A stretch of 64,000 bases of DNA, from positions 2,356,001-2,420,000 of the forward strand of contig NZ_CP117167.1 in NCBI RefSeq assembly GCF_028596025.1. Reading direction: 5' to 3'. Shown here piece after piece: positions 33,836 to 43,138 of the stretch (positions are counted from its first letter, which is position 1; each line of letters begins with the position of its first letter). Below the pieces are notes generated by a model, which did not search any database, had not been told where the DNA came from, and saw only the letters and a list, made by a program, of their open reading frames with translations. Position numbers and translations under genes: made by a program. The DNA is from Mucilaginibacter jinjuensis (lineage in GTDB: Bacteria > Bacteroidota > Bacteroidia > Sphingobacteriales > Sphingobacteriaceae).

Positions 33836-34906
33836 ATGATGAAGAAATTAAGTTTAATATTCAGCTTGTTAGTTACTGTTTCAGCTATCGCTCAACAACC
33901 CAAGCTACGAAGCGTTTACCAGGATAATACTTACCAGTTCACTGGTGTAGCGATGTCTGCAAAGGGCCGGTTGTTTGTTACCTACCCGCGCTGGTCTGAC
34001 ACTTATAAATACGGGGTAGTGGAGGTAGTCAACGGTCAGGCGAGGCCTTTCCCGGATGAGGAGACGAATAACTGGCAACCGGGCCAGGATGGTAAAAATA
34101 AGTGGGTATGCGTGCAAACCGCTTTTGTGGATGATAATGATTACCTGTATATTGTAGACCCGGCCGCACCGAAATTGGGAAAGGTGTACGATGGCAGTGC
34201 GAAGGTTGTAAAGTACGACCTGAACACCAACCAGGCGGTTAAAACTTACCGCTTTCCCGGCACCATCGATGACCAGAGTTACCTGAACGATATCCGGGTG
34301 GACACGAAAAAACAGGTCGCCTATTTAACTAATTCTGGTACGGGTGGTATTGTTATCCTGGACCTTAATACCGGTAAATCACGGCAGGTACTGCAGGCCC
34401 ATAAATCGGTACATCCCGACCCCTATGTGAAATTCATTATAGACGGGCGGGAACTTAAAAAGCAAGGTCAACCCGTGGCTTTCCAGTCTGATGGTATCGC
34501 ACTAAGCCCGGACCGGAACGATTTGTATTACAAAACAATCAGTGATAAAAAACTTTTCCGAATTAAAACTGCTGCGTTGAATGACTCGACGCTTACAGGC
34601 CAGCAACTGGCTGCGGCGGTGGAAGATTTAGGCAATATTGCCAACACGGATGGTATGATATTCGATTCCAAAGGCAACCTGTATTTAGGAGACCCTACGA
34701 CCTATAGCATGATTCAGGTAACAACAGATCTTAAGAGCCATACCTGGATCAGTGATCCGCGTCTGATCTGGCCTGATACCTACAGTGTAACTAAACAGGG
34801 CTACATTTACATTACGACTTCGCAAATTCAAAAACAGCCGGATTATAATGAAGGGGTAAACAAACGTACCAGCCCTTACGAGGTATATCAGGTTAAGCTG
34901 CCTTAA
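33836..34906 (+). CDS. Yellow/major royal jelly-type secreted protein
   Basis: 356 residues from ATG 33836; upstream in-frame ATG 33821 lies inside the previous gene. Signal peptide (MMKKLSLIFSLLVTVSAIAQ), then a six-bladed propeller pattern: GVAMSAKGRLFVTYPR, YLYIVDPAAPKLG, YLNDIRVDTKKQVAYLTNS, DGMIFDSKGNLYLGDPT. This matches bacterial MRJP/yellow family members. Overlaps or abuts the DUF4142 gene. Ligand unknown. Confidence 0.85.
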   Translation: MMKKLSLIFSLLVTVSAIAQQPKLRSVYQDNTYQFTGVAMSAKGRLFVTYPRWSDTYKYGVVEVVNGQARPFPDEETNNWQPGQDGKNKWVCVQTAFVDDNDYLYIVDPAAPKLGKVYDGSAKVVKYDLNTNQAVKTYRFPGTIDDQSYLNDIRVDTKKQVAYLTNSGTGGIVILDLNTGKSRQVLQAHKSVHPDPYVKFIIDGRELKKQGQPVAFQSDGIALSPDRNDLYYKTISDKKLFRIKTAALNDSTLTGQQLAAAVEDLGNIANTDGMIFDSKGNLYLGDPTTYSMIQVTTDLKSHTWISDPRLIWPDTYSVTKQGYIYITTSQIQKQPDYNEGVNKRTSPYEVYQVKLP

Positions 34907-34971
34907 TGTAGGCGTGAACTTATCCCGCTGCGTTTCAAATTTCAATTAAATACGCTATTCAATACTATACT

Positions 34972-35853
34972 ATGGAAACTCAAAATAAAAACCCTCAGGA
35001 TAAATATCCCAAACCGCCTTATGAGGCAAAGCGTCAACCCATACCCGGCCTGGTTTCAGCAATGAATCCGAAGCCGGACCACGGTGAAGAAAGCTATGTG
35101 GGATCGGGAAAGTTAAAGGGACGTAAGGCGGTGATCACCGGTGGCGATTCGGGCATTGGACGTGCTGTTGCTATTGCTTTTGCACGGGAGGGAGCCGATG
35201 TGCTGATTTCTTATCTGAACGAGGACAGCGATGCTAACGAAACCGCGGAGTATATCCGGGCGGCCGGACAGAAGGCTGTGCTTGTAGCAGGCGACATCAG
35301 TGATGAAATGCACTGCAAAAAAGTGATTGATACCGCAATTCTGGAATTTGGGCAAATCGATATCCTCGTGAATAATGCTGCCTTTCAGCAGGCACGGGAA
35401 TCTTTACAAGAGGTATCCAGCGACGAGTGGGACCGAACTTTTAAAACAAACATTTACCCTATGTTCTACCTCTGTAAACTGGCGGAGCAACATATGAAGC
35501 CAGGCAGCACGGTAGTCAATACAACTTCGGTTAACGCTTATGTTCCTAAACCGAAACTCATTGCTTACGCGGCTACTAAAGCGGCCATCCAAAACTTTAC
35601 AGCCAACCTGGCCCAGCTTTGGGCCGATAAAGGGATCAGGGTAAATTGCGTAGCGCCGGGACCTATATGGACGCCGCTTATTCCATCTACTATGCCGCTG
35701 GACGAAGTGGAAAAATTTGGAGAGAATACGCCCTTAAAGCGTGCCGGCCAGCCGGTAGAACTGGCACCGGCCTATGTTTTACTGGCATCAGACCAGTCAA
35801 GTTATATGACAGGCTCAACGATACAGGTTACAGGCGGGACACCAACTATTTAA
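34972..35853 (+). CDS. Cytosolic short-chain dehydrogenase
   Basis: 293 residues, no signal. SDR motifs TGGDSGIGR, NNAA, TTSVNAY with YAATK. The N-terminus (DKYPKPPYEAKRQPIPGL) is the same as in the Tat-exported paralogue, as in YghA/general stress protein 39-type SDRs. It is likely part of the same stress response. Confidence 0.9.
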   Translation: METQNKNPQDKYPKPPYEAKRQPIPGLVSAMNPKPDHGEESYVGSGKLKGRKAVITGGDSGIGRAVAIAFAREGADVLISYLNEDSDANETAEYIRAAGQKAVLVAGDISDEMHCKKVIDTAILEFGQIDILVNNAAFQQARESLQEVSSDEWDRTFKTNIYPMFYLCKLAEQHMKPGSTVVNTTSVNAYVPKPKLIAYAATKAAIQNFTANLAQLWADKGIRVNCVAPGPIWTPLIPSTMPLDEVEKFGENTPLKRAGQPVELAPAYVLLASDQSSYMTGSTIQVTGGTPTI

Positions 35854-35902
35854 AGTGTTTTAAACCCAGGAGATGTTCCTGCAAAAGATTATTTAAAAAA
35901 AT

Positions 35903-35930
35903 AACCGGCCGCTCTTTTGAGCGGCCGGTT
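35903..35930 (-). terminator. Intergenic terminator between convergent genes
   Basis: Perfect 12-bp GC stem AACCGGCCGCTC / GAGCGGCCGGTT with a TTTT loop. On the minus strand it is followed by TATTTTTTT, so it terminates the DUF4142 lipoprotein gene. It also lies 50 bp after the SDR stop and could block readthrough in that direction. Confidence 0.8.
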
Positions 35931-35954
35931 AAAAACCATATACACAGCAAACTA

Positions 35955-36533
35955 TTATTTTAAGCCTGCCTGGATCTTGGTGATCTCGTCCAAATGATGC
36001 TGGACTACCGGCGCATTTTTGGCAGCAAAAGCTTTTAAATTGGCATCTTTTCCGCCGGATGCCTCCGTTTGCATCAGGGCTAAAGTTTTTTTATGCCCCT
36101 CGACCATGGCCGCCACATAAGCTTTATCAAAATCTTTACCGCTCAGTTTGCTCAGGCTATCACTCTTGGCCTGGTGCTCAGCATCCAAGCCGGCTGGCAG
36201 CGTCAATTTTTCTTTTTGAGCGATGGCTTTAAGTTCTTCATTAGCTTTACCATGGTCCATGACCATCATGCCGCCGAAATCTTTAACCTCTTGGCTTGCA
36301 CCCTTTGCCGCTGCCATTTTACCTAATGCGACTTCAGCCATACCACCAACTGCGGCTTTGCTCGCAAAGGCCGTATCCGGCAAGGCCGCTACGGATGAGT
36401 CAGCCTTAACCGTTGTCGTGCTGTCTGTTTTCACCGTCGTGCTGTCTGTTGTCGAAACGGTTTTGTTTCCGGAACAGGCCTGGAAAGTCGCTGCAGTTAC
36501 GCAGGCTGCAAATAGTAAATTTATATTTTTCAT
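35955..36533 (-). CDS. DUF4142 lipoprotein
   Basis: 192 residues. Lipobox ATFQAC, then a Thr/Ser-rich linker (TTDSTTVKTDSTTTVK) and a DUF4142 helical domain with DFGGMMVMDHGKANEELK and FDKAYVAAMVEGHKKTL. Same domain as the exported protein at 33319. Probably tethered to a membrane by the lipid anchor. Confidence 0.88.
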   Translation of the reverse strand: MKNINLLFAACVTAATFQACSGNKTVSTTDSTTVKTDSTTTVKADSSVAALPDTAFASKAAVGGMAEVALGKMAAAKGASQEVKDFGGMMVMDHGKANEELKAIAQKEKLTLPAGLDAEHQAKSDSLSKLSGKDFDKAYVAAMVEGHKKTLALMQTEASGGKDANLKAFAAKNAPVVQHHLDEITKIQAGLK

Positions 36534-36579
36534 AATTTGTTGATTTATAGGCTAACAAGTATACAGTGCCTTAGTTTAA

Positions 36580-37173
36580 CTATTCGTCGGTTTTGTTAGA
36601 AATATCCTTGATGACCTGATCCAGCTCGGTTGTACTGGCCGTGAGCATAAGGCATAAATCTGTCAGGCCCTTATCTTTCGACTCCTGACTGATCAAATTA
36701 CTTAACCCGATAATGTTGGCTAACGGCTTGCGTACCAGGTGGGACTGGATAAATCCGATTTCATGTAATTGATGATGAGCAGAATCGAGCCGGCTTTGCG
36801 TATCAATAAATTCGGTAATATTGTATCCCATACAATAGATGCCTTCGGGCTGTCCCTGTTCATCAAAATAGGCTTGCATCTCCCATTGCGTGACTACAAA
36901 GCCGCCGCGTCCGTCGTGCTTACGCAGCGTAGCGGCAAATAACTGACCCGGAGCATGGAAACACTGCGCGCCAACCGCTGCGCAAATGGAAACATCTTCC
37001 GGGTGCAGGGTTACACTAAAATGCCTGCCGAGCAAGGTGCCATTGGTAAATTCAAAATTCCGGTCGTAATTTTTGCTGACATAAGCATAGCAGCTATCCA
37101 TCCCGATCGCTATCGTGTAGAAGAAAGAAGAGTTGTTTAGGAAATTATTGATCGGGCTGAAATCGTTTATCAT
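36580..37173 (-). CDS. PAS protein with orphan H-box
   Basis: 197 residues. PAS fold in the first ~130 residues (YAYVSKNYDRNFEFTNGTLLGRHF, GIYCMGYNITEF), then a short helical segment IQSHLVRKPLANIIGLSNLI that resembles a HisKA H-box with its His, but no ATPase domain follows. It may be phosphorylated by another kinase or serve as a signalling adaptor. Truncation of a larger kinase cannot be excluded. Confidence 0.7.
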   Translation of the reverse strand: MINDFSPINNFLNNSSFFYTIAIGMDSCYAYVSKNYDRNFEFTNGTLLGRHFSVTLHPEDVSICAAVGAQCFHAPGQLFAATLRKHDGRGGFVVTQWEMQAYFDEQGQPEGIYCMGYNITEFIDTQSRLDSAHHQLHEIGFIQSHLVRKPLANIIGLSNLISQESKDKGLTDLCLMLTASTTELDQVIKDISNKTDE

Positions 37174-37401
37174 GTCGGGTTGTTACTTATTCACAACACA
37201 GGCTTACACATTAGGTTTCATTGAATAATCCGGTGTTCCAAACGATTCTGAAAAAATGACACCGCTGACTGAAAATTTTGCAGCAGCAGGTGAAAATATT
37301 TCAGTTTAGATCATTTGGCATGCTGCTTGTAATCAGTGTGTTAGTTTAATTAATTTATTGTTCATTTATTTTTTAGAGTAAAATTTAAAGGAGAAAAGGC
37401 C

Positions 37402-37839
37402 ATGACCTTAGTTAAATTCAATGACAAACGTCCCAACTCATTAATGCCAGGCGTTAATGAGATCTTTGAATCCATTTTTGACGATACTTTCTTTAGCGAC
37501 CGGATGATTGCGCGGGTTCCCGCTGTCAATATCAGCGAAACGGAAAACAGTTACCATGTGGAACTGGCAGCGCCGGGTTTAAAGAAAGAGGATTTTAAAT
37601 TAAACCTGGAACAAAACAACTTAGCAATCGCGGTTGATCAGGCCGCGGAACAAAACGATAACCAGAAGAACTATACCAAACGGGAATATAGTTACAGTTC
37701 TTTTGTTCGGTCTTTTACACTTCCCGAAGGTGCCGACCACAGTAATATTGAGGCCAGCTATACCGACGGTGTACTTAAAATTGATATCGCCAAACGTGAA
37801 GAGGCTAAAGCTGTGCGCAGGCAGATCGAAATCAAATAA
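37402..37839 (+). CDS. Hsp20/alpha-crystallin small heat shock protein
   Basis: 145 residues. Alpha-crystallin domain (about 40-130): VPAVNISETENSYHVELAAPG, DFKLNLEQNNLAI, FVRSFTLPEGADHSNIEASY and a C-terminal VRRQIEIK. ATP-independent chaperone binding unfolded proteins. Stress theme of the block supports this. The terminator at 37867 follows. Confidence 0.95.
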   Translation: MTLVKFNDKRPNSLMPGVNEIFESIFDDTFFSDRMIARVPAVNISETENSYHVELAAPGLKKEDFKLNLEQNNLAIAVDQAAEQNDNQKNYTKREYSYSSFVRSFTLPEGADHSNIEASYTDGVLKIDIAKREEAKAVRRQIEIK

Positions 37840-37866
37840 TGATGTGTCAATTCGTTTTATAATCAG

Positions 37867-37890
37867 GAGCCCCTGTTGAAGGGGCTCTTT
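37867..37890 (+). terminator. Terminator after Hsp20
   Basis: GAGCCCC / GGGGCTC 7-bp stem with a 7-nt loop (TGTTGAA) and TTT after it. The next gene starts at 37893, so readthrough or a short-leader promoter would be needed. Confidence 0.6.
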
Positions 37891-37892
37891 CA

Positions 37893-38198
37893 ATGAATAG
37901 CGGAATGGAAACCCAGTTTTATATTTTGCTTAGCCTGAAAACGCTAACGGGATTTAGTTATTACGGGCAATACTTCTTCGGTGACGATCGCGAAGCAGCT
38001 TACGAGCTATTCGACCAGCTCAAAGGTAATGATGAAATTACCGAAAGCTGTGTGCTGCATATTGACCTCATGGAAACGGCGGAAGAAATACCTGTAAAGA
38101 TCAAAACCATTTGCTGTACGCTTGAGGAACTTGGATACAATTCAAAATTGATCGCCAAAACTATTTTCAGGTTGAATAATTTAAACGAATTGGAATGA
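37893..38198 (+). CDS. Conserved hypothetical protein
   Basis: 101 residues, alpha/beta composition (FYILLSLKTLTGFSYYGQYFF, IKTICCTLEELGYNSKLIAK), no signal. ATG 37893 used; 37905 is an alternative. It overlaps the next gene by 4 bp (ATGA). Function unknown. Confidence 0.7.
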   Translation: MNSGMETQFYILLSLKTLTGFSYYGQYFFGDDREAAYELFDQLKGNDEITESCVLHIDLMETAEEIPVKIKTICCTLEELGYNSKLIAKTIFRLNNLNELE

Positions 38199-38401
38199 GA
38201 AACAAATTGCAAGCTGGCCGCGCCTTAGTGATGGCACTTTTGTTTATCCTAATGATTTGGGATATCCTCATGCTGGCATGGGGTAGGGAAAAACACTTGC
38301 CGGAACCTCATAAGAAAATGCTCTTGGCTGGCACATTAGTCTGGATAAGTACACTTTTTTTAAATCAGAACAGGGATGATGATTGGGCTGGTCAGTTATG
38401 A
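38195..38401 (+). CDS. Small two-helix membrane protein
   Basis: 68 residues with two hydrophobic helices (ALVMALLFILMIWDILMLAW and MLLAGTLVWISTLFL). Start overlaps the preceding gene by 4 bp. No family recognised. Confidence 0.6.
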   Translation: MRNKLQAGRALVMALLFILMIWDILMLAWGREKHLPEPHKKMLLAGTLVWISTLFLNQNRDDDWAGQL

Positions 38402-38881
38402 TTGATTATGATTCTTGTGTATGCTTTAAAGTTAAAAGTTTAAATATTCCATACACAGAATAAGACTGGGCTGGCTCGCTTATAATGATATTGACGGAAT
38501 CACTTCCTGACTTCATTTGTTATCTACACGTTGAGATAGGAAAAATAAATAAATCAGTACAAGCCAATAGTCCATTTTAAATAAAAACTGGTGAGATAAA
38601 TCGAAATATCCTAGACCTGATAAGAGTGATTAGGGCGCAGTCAAGATAGTCTATAGCCCTGGCTACGCCTTTAATCATGTTTCCCAAAATGCAAAGGTTT
38701 ATATGGGGACTATTCGATACTATTTTGGTCCGTAAATTCTAAAATGAATAGATTGATAGTATTTCGGTTTTAGACTGTGTGTTAAAAAATTAAATACGCT
38801 ATTGTCGGAAAAGCTTGGATATCAAGGCAGCTCGGATCATTAATTCCTTTTCGCTATTTATTTTGTCACAAATAAATATAT
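38402..38881. other. Intergenic, no gene seen
   Basis: 480 bp with no convincing reading frame, repeats or terminator that I can support. AT-rich; start of a decayed region. Confidence 0.4.
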
Positions 38882-39256
38882 TTAATTTATCTCAGTGATC
38901 TTTAACAGTAGCTGTTCTAAATCATCTAAGTCAAATGGCTTGGAAAGGTAAGCCTCCGCACCCGCAGTTTTTGCGAGTGTTTCGATGGCGCTATGTGCTG
39001 AAAAATATATTACAGGTATGTTTTTGATGCAGTCCTGGGCTTTTAGCTTTCTCGTGGCAACTATACCGCCTTCGTCAGGAATCCAGTTGTCCATTAAAAT
39101 AACATCCGGCATGATCGTTCTAATTTTTTCTACAGGATTAATACAATCTGAAAACGCATAAACCTCCCAGCCTGATTCTTTCAATATATATTGGCATATG
39201 GAGACTGTTTCTTCGTCATCGTCAAAAATTGCGACCTTCTTTTTGTTACTTATCAT
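38882..39256 (-). CDS. Stand-alone receiver domain response regulator
   Basis: 124 residues, one receiver domain: acidic pocket FDDDEE (D12-D14), phosphorylation site D56 in ILMDNW, Thr/Ser in YFSAHS, Lys in SKPF. No output domain, so it may act by protein contact. No kinase is adjacent. Confidence 0.9.
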   Translation of the reverse strand: MISNKKKVAIFDDDEETVSICQYILKESGWEVYAFSDCINPVEKIRTIMPDVILMDNWIPDEGGIVATRKLKAQDCIKNIPVIYFSAHSAIETLAKTAGAEAYLSKPFDLDDLEQLLLKITEIN

Positions 39257-39803
39257 GCCTTAAAGTAGATGTGTAAAATTAAGAATTATTTCTAATGGAC
39301 AGTTCTGGGTGCTGATCATCATTACAAAATGCCAGCACTGCTGATGCAGTATAGCTGTTGTTTCCGTTGAACTTTATAGTTCGTTTAAGGCAATTTGAGT
39401 TCACTTGGCGGTACGCTGACGCGCCAATATAAACTCAATAAAAGCTATTGCCGTTTTTCACTTCCATTCATAATTCTGTATGAGGATGAACAAACTATTG
39501 TGATCTGTAATATTGACAAATGTAAACTTACCATATTGGTAATTTTATTAAAAAGTATGTTATCATACCGTTGCCGTTAAAACAGTCTAAATTATAAGAT
39601 ATTTCAGATTCCTAACATCATCTTTCATTTCTTATTGGTGTATGAATGTAAATCTGTTCATCAAGTTTTGAGGTTTTTCAGCGTTTGCATAATCGCATCA
39701 ACTAAAAGTTTTTTGCTTTGGATATCAATAATACATTGTCCAATAAGGATTGTCAACTAATTCTCGCAATTGGTCGTGCTCTGTGGAGTGGAACTTGTAA
39801 AAT

Positions 39804-39911
39804 TTAGATTTTTCCAAAGTAACGCAACTCTGCAATGACAGCAATTAAAAGCGCGATAATTGAGCTAATAATAAATAACGGCAAATGCCTGTTACCGACA
39901 CGTTTTAGCAT
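39804..39911 (-). CDS. Possible 35-residue membrane peptide
   Basis: ATG 39911, stop at 39804. Basic start (MLKRVGNRH) and one hydrophobic helix (LPLFIISSIIALLIAVIAEL). Fits a small membrane peptide, or the leftover of a larger gene. Low confidence. Confidence 0.3.
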   Translation of the reverse strand: MLKRVGNRHLPLFIISSIIALLIAVIAELRYFGKI

Positions 39912-39953
39912 AATTCTATTATAATGTATCAACTGATAAGATCTGCTTTACGA

Positions 39954-40199
39954 CTAATTCTGGGCAATCTTATTTATTTCATATATTTGTTTGAAATGGG
40001 CCGCTAGCCTTTCGATCTTTCTTTGTTGAACCGATACTTTAGAAGGAAAATACAAACTTCCAACATAAGTAAGCAAACTAATCGGAGCTGCAATATGGAG
40101 TAACGTTGCGACACCGTTTTTAATGTCTGAATAGAAAAATAATCCTGATATTAGTATCAGTGGATATTCCGGAACGCTTGACCAGGCGATTCCGTAGGA
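39954..40199 (-). pseudogene. Membrane protein fragment without start
   Basis: Open frame of about 81 codons on the minus strand, ended by TAG at 39954, bounded upstream by a stop at 40200, with no Met. It reads as membrane segments then a helical tail (SYGIAWSSVPEYPLILISGL ... KQIYEINKIAQN). A real gene would need an N-terminus, so this is a 5'-truncated remnant. Source family not recognised. Confidence 0.45.
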
Positions 40200-40825
40200 T
40201 TAGAGCACCGATTTGTGTAGTTGACTTATCAAATTGCAATTAAAAATCAATGAATTGCTATGTTCAAAGTGTAACGGAATTACTGTTCGCTATCCCGGAA
40301 AGAAGTGTCATTGGCTCCGGAATGTCCAGCTTTAGAAGCACAGCAGGGTAATTCAGCGTTTGTAGGAGTTCCTGACTATTTATGTCGGCTAGAAAATCTC
40401 CGGTAATCCATGATGAGTATGACAGGGTTTCCAAACTTGAACTTTTTTACTTGTGCGGCGTTTAAATACAAGCAAGTCGTCATAAGTAGGTTACTGCTAT
40501 ATGCCAGTCAATCGCTTAAACTAAGCCAATAGGATCATTAATCCTTTTGGCTTTCTCTTTTTAAAGAACATCCCAATTTTGTTAAAGAAAAATCTTAGCC
40601 AATTTTTCGTCACATACTTATTTATGCCACAGAAAAGCCGATAGTGACTGATCGTTTTGTCAACATGCTACAATGTTACTTCATAGTAAATATCAGTACC
40701 TTTTGTAATGTCAAAGTCATTCCGCATGACATATATAAAATCAACCATCGACGTTTGAAAAAATCACATTCCACTATTATTTTTTAACTGCCTTTACTCT
40801 GTTACAATAAACGAACAAAACAGGG

Positions 40826-40883
40826 TTTATTATATTACAAAATAGGTTTAAATTTGCCCTTATTTTGTTACGGTTATAATAAA
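40826..40883. promoter_or_regulatory. Imperfect inverted repeat before the DUF4143 ATPase
   Basis: TTTATTATA-TTACAAAATA (40826-40844) and TATTTTGTTACGG-TTATAATAAA (40861-40883) are inverted copies with a small bulge, ending 9 bp before the ATPase start. Could be an operator or a structured 5' leader. Regulator unknown. Confidence 0.45.
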
Positions 40884-40892
40884 TCACACGTT

Positions 40893-42248
40893 ATGGCTTT
40901 TAAAAGAAGTATAGAAAGTAATCTTAATCGCTGGAAATCTGGTACTACACGCAAACCGCTTATTATTAGGGGGGCACGTCAGGTGGGTAAGACCACCCTG
41001 ATCCGTGATTTTGCCAAAACATATGCACATACTATTGTGCTAAACCTTGAAAAACCAACCGACCGTCGCTATTTCGATGACTTTGATGACGTTCAAACGA
41101 TAGTTGAAGCCTTGTTTTTAGCACATAATATACCTTCATCAGCTATCACAAATACCCTTTTATTCATTGATGAAATACAGGAAAGTCCCAAGGCCATTCA
41201 GCTGTTGCGCTATTTTTATGAAGAAATACCGGGGCTACATGTAATTAGTGCTGGTTCGTTGTTAGAGTTTGCCATACAGAAAGTTCACAGTTTTCCTGTA
41301 GGGAGAGTGGAGTTTCTATATCTCCACCCGCTAAATTTCAAAGAATATTTGGAAGCCATAAGAAAAATGGCTTTGTTGGAACAATTGGCACAAGTTCCGG
41401 TAAAAGCATTTGCACATCAAACCTTAATGGATGCCTTTCATCGCTACGCGATAATTGGAGGTATGCCTGAGGTGATAAAAACAGATGTTGATAAACGTAG
41501 CCTTTCAGATTTGAGAGTTGTTTACGAAAGCATTTGGGGAACCTATAAAAACGATGTTGAGAAATATACGTCAAACGATACTGAAAGGAAAATCATAAAA
41601 CATTTAATGGATACTTCGCCATTATACCTTGACGAGCGTATTAAGTATCAGGGATTCGGAAATTCAAACTATCGGTCGAGAGAGGTAGGAGAAGCCTTTA
41701 GAACCCTTGACGAAGCTAAGATCGTGCGTTTGATCTATCCAACAACAGACTTGTCGCCACCATTAAAGTCTGACTTAAAGAAAGCACCACGTTTACAATT
41801 TTTAGATACCGGCCTAGTGAATTATTCATTAGGAATACAGGCAGAAATGCTGGCTATGGACGATTTGAATAGCGCTTACAAAGGAGCGGTTATACCTCAT
41901 CTGGTAACACAAGAATTAATATCGCTACAAAGTATTTCAGCACACACCCCAAATTTTTGGGTAAGGGAAAAAGCCCAATCAAATGCAGAGGTTGACTTGC
42001 TATATGTTTATAATAAATTCGTTATTCCCATAGAAATTAAATCGGGCAGTACTGGATCGCTAAAATCACTACATCAGTTTATTGAAGCCGCAGACCATCC
42101 ATACGCCATCCGTATGTATGGGGGGGCTTTCAAGGTAGAGCAAGCGGTCACACCTAATAAGAAACCATATTTGTTAATGAATCTGCCCTATTACGCCGGA
42201 ACAGCTTTGCCGCAGTACGTTGAATGGTTTGTCGGACAGAAGATTTAA
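40893..42248 (+). CDS. AAA ATPase with DUF4143 domain
   Basis: 451 residues from ATG 40893 (MAFKRSIESNL); an upstream in-frame ATG at 40854 would overlap the inverted repeat. AAA domain with Walker A GARQVGKTTL, Walker B TLLFIDEIQ, sensor SAGS; DUF4143 C-terminal part with FLDTGLVNYSLG and nuclease-like EVDLLYVYNKFVIPIEIKSG, which recalls the PD-(D/E)xK pattern. Often found in mobile or defence contexts. Function not known. Confidence 0.88.
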   Translation: MAFKRSIESNLNRWKSGTTRKPLIIRGARQVGKTTLIRDFAKTYAHTIVLNLEKPTDRRYFDDFDDVQTIVEALFLAHNIPSSAITNTLLFIDEIQESPKAIQLLRYFYEEIPGLHVISAGSLLEFAIQKVHSFPVGRVEFLYLHPLNFKEYLEAIRKMALLEQLAQVPVKAFAHQTLMDAFHRYAIIGGMPEVIKTDVDKRSLSDLRVVYESIWGTYKNDVEKYTSNDTERKIIKHLMDTSPLYLDERIKYQGFGNSNYRSREVGEAFRTLDEAKIVRLIYPTTDLSPPLKSDLKKAPRLQFLDTGLVNYSLGIQAEMLAMDDLNSAYKGAVIPHLVTQELISLQSISAHTPNFWVREKAQSNAEVDLLYVYNKFVIPIEIKSGSTGSLKSLHQFIEAADHPYAIRMYGGAFKVEQAVTPNKKPYLLMNLPYYAGTALPQYVEWFVGQKI

Positions 42249-42418
42249 GGCTGACAGAATATTTAGACAGGTAATTGAGGACGTATTATTTACCTGAAAA
42301 TTAATAAACAAAGAGAAAATCGTATATTTGAATAGTCAGTAGGGCGTGTTACCTATGTAACTACCTTAAACAACAATAACTAAAGTAAATCATTGGAAAT
42401 CAATGGTTTAAGGAAATA

Positions 42419-42442
42419 GGTTCGAGCCCAGGTGGGCGCACA
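42419..42442 (+). pseudogene. tRNA 3'-end remnant, candidate att site
   Basis: GGTTCGAGCCC looks like a tRNA T-loop, followed by AGGTGGGCGCACA resembling an acceptor 3' end. No matching acceptor or anticodon arm lies upstream, so no whole tRNA is present. Integrative elements often recombine at tRNA 3' ends, leaving such copies. A terminator follows. Confidence 0.45.
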
Positions 42443-42464
42443 AAATGGCAACCAAGCCAATTCA

Positions 42465-42500
42465 AAAACCCTCTAAATCGCTGATTTAGAGGGTTTTCTA
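42465..42500 (+). terminator. Strong terminator after the tRNA remnant
   Basis: Perfect 15-bp stem AAAACCCTCTAAATC / GATTTAGAGGGTTTT with GCT loop and a T-rich run after it, the kind usually found after tRNA genes. Confidence 0.85.
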
Positions 42501-42754
42501 TTTTATTCCTATCCTCTTCAGTCCTTTTGAATGCATGGTTTCTGACACCAATCCGTACACCTGAATTTAGTTTTTACATTTAGGCCGCATTTGTGAATTA
42601 ATGGTCTGTAATTCAATTTTTTAAGTCTTTAAATAAGTATCAAAAAAGACTCAAAAAGACTTGAAGTTTTGCAGTTCCTGGGGCTTAAATGCGACCTGAA
42701 ATAGGGCGATTTCAGGGGATCATTAATCATTTATTCATTTAAAAACTGATTAGG

Positions 42755-42913
42755 ATGAAAACATCGCAGTCATTTAGTGTCGCTTTCACCATCAAAAAAG
42801 AAAAAGCAAAGGATGGCGTGACCAATTTGATGAAATTTATGCCTGATGTTAAATATTTTTATGTCTATCCCTTACCCTTTTTCTCGAAATTAAATGCATC
42901 CTGGGCATTCTGA
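42755..42913 (+). pseudogene. Truncated tyrosine-recombinase (integrase) N-terminus
   Basis: ATG 42755: MKTSQSFSVAFTIKKEKAKD resembles the start of Bacteroidota phage/ICE integrases (MKTx-x-FS-x-x-FxIKK-xKAKxG). After about residue 25 homology stops and a TGA ends the frame at 42911. AGGCCGCATTT (42582-42592) and AAATGCGACCT (42687-42697) are an inverted pair upstream and may be recombinase sites. A mobile element lost its integrase here. Confidence 0.55.
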
Positions 42914-43138
42914 GATAATTAGATGCAGGCAGCAAAAGGCGTAATACTTTTAAAGTTTTTTTAACTGAAAAAATTGCTTGTGTCCAGTAATTGTCCTTTG
43001 CGTTAAGATTGACAATTTTTAAATAATCCCTTTCCTTATTTATTCTTGTTCGTTTAGCAATCCGCCATTTTCTACGTCTTGGGCCAGGTTTTTTATGATG
43101 TATCATAGCAATAACCATTACATCGTAAATAATGAACT

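Larger units (their letters stand above)
39257..40892. other. Long decayed intergenic region
   Basis: About 1.6 kb without an intact gene. Two remnants are seen and listed separately (39804-39911, 39954-40199). A further minus-strand stretch (about 40268-40434) reads protein-like (SSWITGDFLADINSQELLQ, ending near GIANSNSV) but has no start; its origin is not recognised. Near the 3' end lies the repeat pair described at 40826. Confidence 0.45.

Noticed and set aside
42330..42442. Complete tRNA gene
   Set aside because: Only a T-loop and acceptor-like 3' end; no matching 5' acceptor, D or anticodon arms.
42849..43118. 89-residue minus-strand frame
   Set aside because: Very basic and no family; overlaps the integrase stub.
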